Assembly: GCA_024277475.1 (NCBI GenBank) | Contig: JAJRVC010000714.1 | Location: 1 to 5,782 of the forward strand | Source: Deltaproteobacteria bacterium | GTDB taxonomy: Bacteria > Desulfobacterota > Desulfobacteria > Desulfobacterales > JAFDCJ01 | Reading direction: 5' to 3' | DNA: 5,782 bases | Part shown: piece after piece, positions 1 through 5,782 of the stretch | How the letters are laid out: every line of letters starts with the position of its first letter | How positions within the stretch are numbered: the first letter of the stretch is position 1 | Notes under the pieces: model-generated | What the model was told of the DNA's origin: nothing | The model's database searches: none | Seen by the model: the letters and a program-made list of their open reading frames with translations, nothing else | Made by a program: the position numbers and the translations under genes

Positions 1-731
1 CCCCCTATCCATCCCCAGTAAACATCCACTCCGCCTACGAGAACGGCAACGGCCCCGGCCAAAAGAGCATGCATGCCTACATGGGGATCAACGCCGACAT
101 CCAAGGCGATTAAAATTGCTGCAATCCCTGCGAAAAGGGAGCTAAGCGCAAACACCAGTATCCTCATTAACTTACAGGGGAGCCCGAGGACGGTCACCAA
201 ATCCGGGGTTTCGCCCATGGCCCATATGGCCTTCATTAGTCTGTTTTTGCGGATAATCAACCAGAAGGCGGAGACGATGAACCATCCTGCGACAAATTGA
301 ATGGCCTGCATTCGGGTCAGCATAAACGGGCCAAACGAGAACGATGGTTCTATCCCTTTTGAAAGTATCTGTATCTCGTTGCCGAAAAACAGGGCTACAA
401 TATTTACGATCAGGATATACAGCCCCAGAGATGCGATAAAAAGTACCCCGCTTGTGGCGCCTCTTTTTTCAAGCGGGAGGTAGACTGCCCTGTCCATTAT
501 CACGCCCGCCGCTGCCGCGCCAAGGAGGCCGGTTATAATGGAGACAATAAAAGGGGCGCCTGCGAGATTGGTGGATGCAATCATGGCAAAGGGCGCGATA
601 ATATATACCGCCCCGAATGCAATATAAAAAAACCTTAGCGAACGGTAGACAATCCCGAAACCGACAGCGAGCAGGCTGAAAACCGCGGCATTGACGATTC
701 CGTTGATTATTAGCTGGAAAAGGAGGGTCAT
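1..731 (-). CDS. Branched-chain amino acid-type ABC transporter permease (LivH family), partial
   Basis: Inner-membrane permease of a Liv-type (HAAT) ABC importer, which would move a small polar ligand delivered by a periplasmic binding protein using LivG/LivF-type ATPases. The 243 visible codons are open with no stop, and the C-terminus lies beyond the left edge; the family is usually about 290 residues. The protein is strongly hydrophobic, with membrane segments near residues 5-28, 35-55, 60-80, 95-117, 143-160, 190-210 and 220-235. The N-terminal pattern (LINGIVNAAVFSLLAVGFGI-like, then YRSLRFF) and the cytoplasmic loop at about 161-190 (RKNRLMKAIWAMGE then LGLP) match the LivH EAA-like loop, followed by the typical D-G-H-A-GG region at 211-236. 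The ATG start overlaps the stop of the upstream receiver gene as ATGA. No clear Shine-Dalgarno precedes it, so translational coupling is likely. The family call is firm. The ligand is unknown and need not be a branched-chain amino acid. Confidence 0.9.
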   Translation of the reverse strand, partial: MTLLFQLIINGIVNAAVFSLLAVGFGIVYRSLRFFYIAFGAVYIIAPFAMIASTNLAGAPFIVSIITGLLGAAAAGVIMDRAVYLPLEKRGATSGVLFIASLGLYILIVNIVALFFGNEIQILSKGIEPSFSFGPFMLTRMQAIQFVAGWFIVSAFWLIIRKNRLMKAIWAMGETPDLVTVLGLPCKLMRILVFALSSLFAGIAAILIALDVGVDPHVGMHALLAGAVAVLVGGVDVYWGWIG

Positions 732-1123
732 TGGGCTTTTTCGGGGCGATCCGAAAAAATTCGGTCTATGACCGAGTTTAGTTCATCTGGGTTTATTGGT
801 TTTTGCATGAAATAATCCGCGCCAGCGTTAAGGGCCTCGACCGCGTAGTCGAATTCCCTGTATGCGCTCATAACAATAACACCCTGAGTCATCTTCTGTT
901 GCTCAAGCCATTTCAGAAGTTCTATTCCGTCCTTGTTCTCCGGGTCTGATTCGTCTAGTCGTATATCGATGATGGCAAGGTCTATACTGTCTGTGCCAAG
1001 GACGGTTTTAGCCTCATCCAGGCCCCGCGCCTTGCAGATATCGAAGCTGTCTTCCAGATATATCTCCATCGTGTCGGCATACTCGGGAATATCATCCACT
1101 ATCATAAGTTTTTTGCGCTTCAA
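728..1123 (-). CDS. Stand-alone response regulator receiver protein (CheY-like)
   Basis: A 131-residue protein made only of a phospho-acceptor receiver domain, with no output domain. Visible landmarks are the acidic pair D10-D11 after the first beta strand, the phosphorylation site D53 in AIIDIRL, S86 in VIVMSAY and K108-P109 in MQKPI. All the residues needed for phosphotransfer are therefore present. The start is TTG, chosen because GGAG (1129-1132) lies 5 nt upstream; the first internal ATG (codon 7) would cut off the first beta strand. The gene lies 23 bp after the NtrC-type regulator and overlaps the permease gene by 4 nt, so the three are probably one transcript. Likely roles are a phosphorelay intermediate, a phosphate sink, or a regulator acting by protein contact; its partner kinase is not in the window. 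It could also be the receiver partner of a hybrid sensor encoded nearby. Confidence 0.9.
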   Translation of the reverse strand: MKRKKLMIVDDIPEYADTMEIYLEDSFDICKARGLDEAKTVLGTDSIDLAIIDIRLDESDPENKDGIELLKWLEQQKMTQGVIVMSAYREFDYAVEALNAGADYFMQKPINPDELNSVIDRIFSDRPEKAQ

Positions 1124-1128
1124 ATCTT

Positions 1129-1132
1129 CTCC
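1129..1132 (-). promoter_or_regulatory. Shine-Dalgarno supporting a TTG start
   Basis: GGAG (part of GGAGAAG) on the minus strand lies 5 nt before the TTG at 1123-1121. It decides the non-ATG start of the stand-alone receiver gene, because no comparable site precedes the internal ATG at codon 7. Confidence 0.6.
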
Positions 1133-1146
1133 GTTTATTTGCTTTT

Positions 1147-2574
1147 TTATTCGGATTTTCCAAAATAGCCCTTTTTTAATTCTGGAAAACGCTCGGCAAA
1201 GTCAGGGTAATCCGACAAGATCCGCTTCACCCGCCTCAGCATGGCAAACCTGTTTTTATATCCAAGCAATTTCCATGCCTGGGTCTTCTTGCCCCCTGAT
1301 TGTATAAGCGCTTTTTCTGCCAGTTTAAGTTCGGTATCAGCAAGGGCTCTGAACACGTTCTGTTCAGCCGTCGTTTCACGCCCTGTCTGCCGGGGCATGA
1401 GAAGGGGCTCGACATGTCCCCTGTGTATTCGCGTACTTTTTTCGAGTCCGCACATCAGGGTAGCGGTCGAAATCACAGATTGTAGCTGCCGGATATTTCC
1501 CGGCCATCGGTAGCCTGTCAGCAGGCCGGCCGCATCATCGGAAAATGCCTTGATATTGGTTTTTCCCTTTTTTCTTAAACGGTTTAGAAAATATGTCGCC
1601 AAAAGCATTATGTCGTCCTGTCTTTCCCTCAATGGTGGCAGGTGAATCGGAAAAACGCTGAGCCTGTAATACAGATCCTCCCTGAACCGGCCGTCATCTC
1701 TCATCTCCTCAAGCGGCTGGTTGGTTGCGGTGACCAGTTGTACATCTACTCTGATATCCCCGGTTCCCCCCATGCGTCTGAATTTTTTTTCTTCTATTAC
1801 CCTTAAAAGCTTGGACTGTAACCCTTTTGGGAGGTCCCCTATTTCGTCAAGAAAAAGGATCCCCTTGTGAGCTTCCTCGAAGCACCCGTAATGCCGGGAT
1901 ACAGCCCCGGTAAAAGCTCCTTTTTCATGCCCGAAAAGTTCCGATGTAATGGTTTCGGCATTCCTTTCCACAAGCGCCGTAGTGACAAAAGGACCCTGGC
2001 TCCTGCTGCCCAACCTGTGTATGGCCCTCGCGACAAGCTCTTTGCCGGTGCCTGTTTCACCCCTTATTAAAACCGTTGTTTCCCCTTCATCGGCCACGCC
2101 GGTTATGAGTGACCTTATCTGCTGAATTTTTTGGTCGTCGCCCACGAATTCGTCGATCTCGCTTGAACGCTCGAGTTGTCGGATACGCCTCTCCTGTGCG
2201 CTTTCCTTAAGAGCATGCTCTACCCTTATTCGGATTTCTGCTGGTAATGCCCTCGTTTTTTCAAGAAAAGTTTTCGCGCCTTTTTCCAACGCCTCGACAG
2301 CGGTGGCGATATCTCCATACCCGGAAATGATGATGACCACGGAGAGGGGGTCCTCCTTTATGATGTATTCCAGAAGGTCGAGTCCCTCTTTTTCTTCCCT
2401 GAGGCGCAGGTCAAGCAATATAAGGTCATACTTGTAAGGAGCAAAAGCCGCCTTGAACTCCTCTTCCGTGTGAACCACCTCGATTTCGCCGGTCTCAAGC
2501 AGGGACTCCTTAAGCTTTGCAGCGTATCCCCTGTCATCATCTACTATCAATATGTGTATATTGTTCACATTCAT
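1147..2574 (-). CDS. Sigma54-dependent NtrC-family response regulator (receiver, AAA+, Fis-type HTH)
   Basis: Cytoplasmic bacterial enhancer-binding protein that remodels RNA polymerase-sigma54 at -24/-12 promoters. From the ATG at 2574 it has 475 residues. The receiver (about 6-125) shows D12-D14, phospho-site D55 in LILLDLRL, S84, and K106 followed by T instead of the usual P. The AAA+ domain (about 144-385) has Walker A GETGTGKE (K178), the sigma54-contact loop GAFTGA (219-224), Walker B ILFLDEIGD (D243, E244), arginines 296 and 298 in GRFREDLYYRL, and sensor II WPGNIRQL (357-364). A Fis-like helix-turn-helix lies at about 417-450, followed by an unusual charged tail of some 25 residues. 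In-frame upstream starts exist (ATG 2592, TTG 2613), but none has a good Shine-Dalgarno; 2574 was chosen because it sits right before the receiver. It is first in the leftward operon and diverges from a sigma54-promoted gene, its likely target. The family call is very secure; the exact start is not. Confidence 0.93.
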   Translation of the reverse strand: MNVNNIHILIVDDDRGYAAKLKESLLETGEIEVVHTEEEFKAAFAPYKYDLILLDLRLREEKEGLDLLEYIIKEDPLSVVIIISGYGDIATAVEALEKGAKTFLEKTRALPAEIRIRVEHALKESAQERRIRQLERSSEIDEFVGDDQKIQQIRSLITGVADEGETTVLIRGETGTGKELVARAIHRLGSRSQGPFVTTALVERNAETITSELFGHEKGAFTGAVSRHYGCFEEAHKGILFLDEIGDLPKGLQSKLLRVIEEKKFRRMGGTGDIRVDVQLVTATNQPLEEMRDDGRFREDLYYRLSVFPIHLPPLRERQDDIMLLATYFLNRLRKKGKTNIKAFSDDAAGLLTGYRWPGNIRQLQSVISTATLMCGLEKSTRIHRGHVEPLLMPRQTGRETTAEQNVFRALADTELKLAEKALIQSGGKKTQAWKLLGYKNRFAMLRRVKRILSDYPDFAERFPELKKGYFGKSE

Positions 2575-2699
2575 GTGATGATTGTGGCACATTGATAGGA
2601 TTTTTACAATCAAAAAACAAATACAAAGGTCAAGGCTATCTCAATGTTTGTGTTGATGACGAGCCAATAATTTGATAAACAGATCGTTACTGCAACTCG

Positions 2700-2711
2700 C
2701 CGATATTTCGG
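2700..2711. promoter_or_regulatory. Short dyad, candidate activator site
   Basis: CCGA-TATT-TCGG is a perfect 4+4 inverted repeat centred near 2705.5, about -100 relative to the predicted sigma54 transcription start. Enhancer-binding proteins usually bind dyads at such distances. The half-sites are short and no clear second copy was seen, so this is a weak candidate. Confidence 0.25.
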
Positions 2712-2779
2712 ATTCCTTAGCGGATCAAACCTTGAGGAGAGGCTTTAACCCTGTCGTGTCCTGACCGGGGAAAGGCCAG

Positions 2780-2796
2780 CGGCATGTTTCTTGCTT
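2780..2796 (+). promoter_or_regulatory. Sigma54 (-24/-12) promoter of the binding-protein operon
   Basis: The sequence CGGCATGTTTCTTGCTT fits the RpoN consensus (T)GGCACG-N4-TTGC(A/T) at nearly every position. The invariant GG is at 2781-2782 and the GC at 2793-2794, with exactly 10 bp between them. Transcription would start near 2806, giving a leader of about 87 nt before the ATG at 2893. The divergent gene encodes a GAFTGA-containing sigma54 activator, which supports the call. Functional use is inferred. Confidence 0.72.
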
Positions 2797-2804
2797 GAGT
2801 TTCA

Positions 2805-2817
2805 AATCTGATAGATT
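2805..2817. repeat. Perfect 5+5 bp inverted repeat at the predicted transcription start
   Basis: AATCT-GAT-AGATT overlaps the position expected for +1 of the sigma54 promoter. It could be an operator or a weak leader structure, but a 5-bp dyad is short enough to arise by chance. Confidence 0.25.
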
Positions 2818-2831
2818 CTGGCGGATTACGG

Positions 2832-2860
2832 CGACGGTGGGTCAACAATACCCGCCGTCG
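2832..2860 (+). promoter_or_regulatory. Stable hairpin in the 5' leader of the binding-protein mRNA
   Basis: CGACGGTGGGT (2832-2842) pairs with ACCCGCCGTCG (2850-2860) as an 11-bp stem with a single G-U pair and a 7-nt loop (CAACAAT). It begins about 26 nt after the predicted transcription start and ends 32 nt before the ATG. No U-tract follows on either strand, so it is not an intrinsic terminator. A 5' mRNA-stabilising element, a protein-binding site or a regulatory leader structure are possible roles. As DNA it could also serve as an operator. Confidence 0.55.
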
Positions 2861-2880
2861 AATTGATCAACACCATTTAC

Positions 2881-2884
2881 AGGA
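2881..2884 (+). promoter_or_regulatory. Shine-Dalgarno deciding the binding-protein start
   Basis: AGGA lies 8 nt before the ATG at 2893. It favours this ATG over the in-frame TTG at 2863, which has no ribosome binding site and sits directly after the leader hairpin. Confidence 0.6.
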
Positions 2885-2892
2885 ATGAAAAG

Positions 2893-4038
2893 ATGAAAAA
2901 TTCAACAAAGATTGCGCTTATAGTCATAATTCTGGTCATATTTGCTGCAGCCGGCATGATTACCTATAAATATTACCCGGTCACGCAAAAGGCTGCGGTG
3001 GACAACACGCCGGCAACCATGAAAATAGGCGCCATACTGCCGCTGACTGGCAATCTCTCATTCCTGGGCACTCCCGGCAAAAATGCAATCGCGCTGTTTA
3101 AATCCCGGCATCCGGACAGTAAAGTCGAGATCAGCCTTTATGACAGCAAGGCGGACCCCAAAACCGCGATTACCGAATTCAGGCGGGCATACGATTTTGA
3201 CGGTGCCCGGTTTTTTATCACAACTCTGACAGGGGTCTCGTTAGGCGTAAAGCCGGTAGCCGCCGATAAAGGGGCGTTTCAGGCGTGCATTGCCATCTAT
3301 CCGGATCTTGCGGCAAAAGCCCCTCTTGCATTTCAAACCTGTTACAATGCCGTGGCAGAGGCTCGATGCATTGTCAAATACATCAGGGCAAAGGGGATTA
3401 AAAAGATTTTTGTCTTTGCATCCAGAGATGCGGTCACTGAAGTGGAACTGGCTAAATACATCCTTCCTGCTCTTGAAAAATCAGGGATAGCTATTGCAAG
3501 TGACCAGTTTGACGTGGGCACAAAAAATTTCAGGCAGCTGATTGCTAAATTCAAGGCGAACGGAGCGGCTACCGCGCTGCTTCTCGGCTACGGCTCCGAC
3601 TTCCAGGGGATACTGAGAGAGCTTGCCAACCAGAAGCTCATTGACAGGGTACGGATCATCGGGGGCATAGGGTATCTGGAACTGCCAAATTACATAGGTT
3701 ATGACCTGGTAAAAAACAGCGTCTTTGTATCCCCGAAATTCCTTGCCGAAGAAAAGGGCAATGATTTATACATAAAGTTCAAGGCTGAGTACAAAAAAGC
3801 ATTTGACTCTGTGCCCACCTATGATGCTGCATATACCTATGATACCGTCTCGGCCCTCGCTCGGGCGGCAGAAAGGGTTGGGCGTATTTCACCCGCCAGT
3901 GTCGCAAAATTTCTTAAAAAAAGCAGGTTGCCGGGCGTTACCGGGCCGATTGCCTTCACGGATTCGGGCCAGCTCAAGGTCGACGTGGTCATGGCCAGGT
4001 ATGAGCGGGATCTGAAAATAACAATTGCCAAACAGTAA
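2893..4038 (+). CDS. Liv-type ABC transporter substrate-binding protein (periplasmic binding protein family 6)
   Basis: Extracytoplasmic ligand-binding protein, 381 residues, a usual length for this family. Residues 1-6 are charged or polar, 7-25 form one hydrophobic segment (ALIVIILVIFAAAGMIT), and a short linker leads to the binding domain from about residue 43, which opens MKIGAILPLTG, the classic first strand of LivJ-like proteins. Further family marks are the DSKADPKTAITEFRRAY segment, the ligand-contact region around ITTLTGVSLGVKPVAADKG, and a C-terminal YDAAYTYDTVSALARAAE helix. There is no lipobox cysteine, so it is either a soluble secreted protein or anchored by its uncleaved N-terminal helix. 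The ATG at 2893 has AGGA 8 nt upstream. The gene probably starts the rightward sigma54-controlled operon and is the natural partner of the divergent LivH-type permease. The ligand cannot be told; a signalling rather than a nutritional role is possible. Confidence 0.9.
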   Translation: MKNSTKIALIVIILVIFAAAGMITYKYYPVTQKAAVDNTPATMKIGAILPLTGNLSFLGTPGKNAIALFKSRHPDSKVEISLYDSKADPKTAITEFRRAYDFDGARFFITTLTGVSLGVKPVAADKGAFQACIAIYPDLAAKAPLAFQTCYNAVAEARCIVKYIRAKGIKKIFVFASRDAVTEVELAKYILPALEKSGIAIASDQFDVGTKNFRQLIAKFKANGAATALLLGYGSDFQGILRELANQKLIDRVRIIGGIGYLELPNYIGYDLVKNSVFVSPKFLAEEKGNDLYIKFKAEYKKAFDSVPTYDAAYTYDTVSALARAAERVGRISPASVAKFLKKSRLPGVTGPIAFTDSGQLKVDVVMARYERDLKITIAKQ

Positions 4039-4050
4039 AGGTACAACTAG

Positions 4051-4719
4051 ATGGATTTAATGTCTTTTATCTCAGGTAAACTCGATATAACCCTCAACCT
4101 CCATAAAACCCTCTGTGAACTAGAGGATCTTGACAGAAAATGGATTATCAACAACGTGCCGATTAAAGGCCACTCTTTCGGCAGGATTCCGGGAGAAAAA
4201 GAGATAAGGTTATGGCCCATACCCCGGAGTTCCATGAAACTCATAACCATGTTTGCCATAGCCTCGCAGGCATCCAACATCCTCGATCTCGGGACATCTG
4301 CCGGTTACAGCACCCTGTGGCTGAGCGTGGCGGCGGGACTGAACAACGGGATCGTTCATACCATAGAAATATTCAAACCTAAGATAGAGCTTGCGCGCAA
4401 ACATTTTGATCAGTCCGGGATGTCGCAGTATATTGACCTGATAACCGGTGATATAACAGAGGTGCTGAATAACTGGCCGGACTCTTCCGGAAAATTAGAT
4501 TTCGTCCTTTTTGACGCCGACAAGGAAAACCATCTCAAATATCTCCGTCTGCTGGAACCGCACCTTTCCCCCAATGCCGTGCTGGTAGTCGACAACGCCT
4601 CGAATTTCCGCCACCTCCTGTCTGGACTTTTCGAATACCTTGAGTCTGCCGACCAATATCTGAACTTTTGGCTCGATTATGAAAACGGCCTTGAAATATT
4701 CATAAAAAGGGAGTGCTGA
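4051..4719 (+). CDS. SAM-dependent O-methyltransferase (COMT-like, class I)
   Basis: Cytoplasmic methyltransferase, 222 residues, which would transfer a methyl group from S-adenosylmethionine to a hydroxyl, typically of a catechol-like or similar small molecule. The SAM-binding motif I is ILDLGTSAGYSTLWL (77-91), and E106 in HTIEIF follows at the end of strand 2 as the ribose-binding acid. The catechol O-methyltransferase metal and catalytic set appears intact: D155 and K158 in FVLFDADKEN, and D181-N182 in VLVVDNA. The first 60 residues look less typical and may shape the substrate pocket. AAAGG (4037-4041), overlapping the upstream stop codon, lies 9 nt before the ATG, and only 12 bp separate it from the binding-protein gene, so co-transcription and coupling are likely. 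The substrate is unknown. The enzyme class is well supported by motifs; catechol specificity is not shown. Confidence 0.88.
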   Translation: MDLMSFISGKLDITLNLHKTLCELEDLDRKWIINNVPIKGHSFGRIPGEKEIRLWPIPRSSMKLITMFAIASQASNILDLGTSAGYSTLWLSVAAGLNNGIVHTIEIFKPKIELARKHFDQSGMSQYIDLITGDITEVLNNWPDSSGKLDFVLFDADKENHLKYLRLLEPHLSPNAVLVVDNASNFRHLLSGLFEYLESADQYLNFWLDYENGLEIFIKREC

Positions 4720-5782
4720 ATGGCTGAAACATCAGGCTACGATTCGAGTGCCGTAAGGGATTACGAAAAATACTATTTTCTTGATGAAGCCACCCGGAAA
4801 GAGATTCAAAAAAAGGTCTTTATACCCGTGTCCGGCGGACTCGGCAATCCGGTAAACCTTCAAGTCCTCCTGCTGGGCGCAGGAAGCGGGAGGCTCGAGA
4901 TCCCCCTGATTGAAATTCTTGAACAAACAACCGGGGGTTACGTGATCGTCACGGCTGTCGATTCCTCCGGCGAAATGCTTGCGAAATTTACATCAAGGTT
5001 TAATGAAAGGTTTAAGCTGAAAAAAAATATAATACTCGAAACAAAAATCTGTGACATCAAGGAGTTTGAATTCGAGGGAAAATATGATGTCATCACCGCA
5101 TTTTTCGTGCTTCACATGGTTTTCCAGTGGGCCGATGTATTAAAAAATATAATAACAAACCTGAAGACAGGGGGGGTTTTCCTGACCGCGGAAGAAACCG
5201 GTATGACCACCATCATAGACGGCCTGCTCCCCCGGGCGGATATCTGTGATTACCAAGATATTGACAAGGACTATTATGACTTCTGGCGGTTGTTCAGGGA
5301 CGCGAGGACAAATCTTGGCAAGACCTGGTCTCCGTCGATTGTTGCCTCGGATTACGGCCTTGTCGCAGACATCCTCTCCGGCTTGGGCTTTGCCGCAAAT
5401 GAATGCAATATCAAGCTTGCCTCGCAACAGCCTTATGTCATGGACGACTTTTCAAGATGGCTTGACGGACCCTACCTTTTTCTACCCATCGGCAGGTATC
5501 TGACCGAAGATAACAGGAAAGAGATACGAGACCAGTTTTCCGGCAAAATAATTTCTACACATAAGGAAATCACAAGATACGAGGGCCACAGGTTTCTTTG
5601 GTTTGAAAAGAAAAAAAACCTGCCAGGCGACCTTGTCGACGCCCAGGCCAGGGCCAGCGTAAGCTCCTTTTCAAGCGAGAGATCCGGCACGGCCCTGATA
5701 GACTCCAATATCCGCGTAAAAGGGGATCAGGGCCTGTTCGCACAGATGGTGCCGCCTCTTTTCGAAAGCCCCGACTATATCA
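4720..5782 (+). CDS. Class I SAM-dependent methyltransferase with C-terminal extension, partial
   Basis: The 354 visible codons are open and the gene runs off the right edge. A Rossmann methyltransferase domain occupies about residues 45-230: motif I VLLLGAGSGRLEIPL (49-63), the ribose-binding acid D81 in VTAVDSSGEML, the motif II region KYDVITAFFVLHMV (121-134), and motif III-like LKTGGVFLTAEE (148-159). It has no COMT metal set and is unrelated in detail to its upstream neighbour. Residues 240-298 look like a cap or substrate-recognition region with aromatic and charged residues (SRWLDGPYLFLPIGRY). From about 300, after KKKNLPGD, a hydrophilic linker leads into a further segment whose identity is not recognised, so the protein may have two domains. 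The ATG follows the previous stop directly, with AGGGAG (4708-4713) 6 nt upstream, showing tight coupling. The methyl acceptor is unknown. Confidence 0.82.
   Translation, partial: MAETSGYDSSAVRDYEKYYFLDEATRKEIQKKVFIPVSGGLGNPVNLQVLLLGAGSGRLEIPLIEILEQTTGGYVIVTAVDSSGEMLAKFTSRFNERFKLKKNIILETKICDIKEFEFEGKYDVITAFFVLHMVFQWADVLKNIITNLKTGGVFLTAEETGMTTIIDGLLPRADICDYQDIDKDYYDFWRLFRDARTNLGKTWSPSIVASDYGLVADILSGLGFAANECNIKLASQQPYVMDDFSRWLDGPYLFLPIGRYLTEDNRKEIRDQFSGKIISTHKEITRYEGHRFLWFEKKKNLPGDLVDAQARASVSSFSSERSGTALIDSNIRVKGDQGLFAQMVPPLFESPDYI

Larger units (their letters stand above)
2575..2892. promoter_or_regulatory. Divergent control region between regulator operon and binding-protein operon
   Basis: About 318 bp separate the ATG starts of the two divergent operons, and no convincing gene lies within. 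It holds a sigma54 promoter facing right (2780-2796), a short perfect dyad near the predicted start of transcription (2805-2817), a strong leader hairpin (2832-2860) and a small CCGA-N4-TCGG dyad (2700-2711). The dyad at 2700-2711 lies about 100 bp upstream of the predicted transcription start, a distance suited to an activator site. The leftward promoter could not be assigned with confidence. Confidence 0.6.

Noticed and set aside
73..483. Two short plus-strand reading frames (75 and 60 codons) near the left edge.
   Set aside because: They lie antisense to the clear LivH-like permease and have no recognisable domain; shadows of that gene.
933..1513. Plus-strand reading frames of 124 and 90 codons across the regulator genes.
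   Set aside because: They are antisense to well-supported receiver and NtrC-type coding sequence, and their products look like arbitrary translation rich in Ser and Arg.
2575..2613. N-terminal extension of the NtrC-type regulator from in-frame TTG at 2613 or ATG at 2592.
   Set aside because: No Shine-Dalgarno precedes these starts, and the added residues lie outside the receiver fold. They cannot be excluded.
2603..2633. Possible leftward sigma70 promoter: TTGACC (2633-2628) and TGTAAA (2608-2603) on the minus strand.
   Set aside because: The -35 is good, but the -10 matches only 4 of 6 bases and the 19-bp spacing is too long; not strong enough to list as a feature.
2709..2725. Direct repeat of CGGAT at 2709-2713 and 2721-2725, 12 bp apart.
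   Set aside because: Five bases are too short, and the flanks do not extend the match convincingly.
5140..5708. Minus-strand frames of 95 and 78 codons and a plus-strand frame of 85 codons in the right part.
   Set aside because: They overlap the continuous methyltransferase frame, which has motif support and a good ribosome binding site; no domain is seen in the alternatives.

Overview
The window looks like a bacterial chromosome segment of roughly balanced base composition, densely coded, with AGGA-type ribosome binding sites. A sigma54 (RpoN)-dependent activator of the NtrC class and Liv-type transport genes suggest a Gram-negative, metabolically versatile bacterium, perhaps of the Desulfobacterota or a neighbouring phylum. 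That taxonomic guess is inference only. No mobile element, RNA gene or CRISPR array was seen.

The layout is two divergent gene sets around one control region of about 320 bp (2575-2892). Leftward (minus strand) there is a tight operon: an NtrC-type response regulator (receiver, AAA+, Fis-like HTH), then a stand-alone receiver protein with a TTG start, then a branched-chain amino acid type ABC permease (LivH family). The permease start overlaps the receiver stop (ATGA), and the gene runs off the left edge. Rightward (plus strand) there is a membrane-anchored or secreted Liv-type substrate-binding protein, a COMT-like O-methyltransferase 12 bp later, and a second, unrelated class I SAM methyltransferase that starts directly after the stop and runs off the right edge with an extra C-terminal region.

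The control region contains a very good -24/-12 sigma54 promoter (GG-N10-GC at 2781-2794) pointing at the binding-protein gene, and a strong hairpin in its predicted leader (2832-2860). The simplest model is that the NtrC-type regulator, phosphorylated by a kinase outside the window, switches on the divergent binding protein and methyltransferases, while the permease is made with the regulators. Transporter, regulators and methyltransferases would then form one ligand-responsive module. No histidine kinase, second permease (LivM) or ATPase (LivF/LivG) lies inside the window. The ligand and the methylation substrates cannot be read from the sequence.
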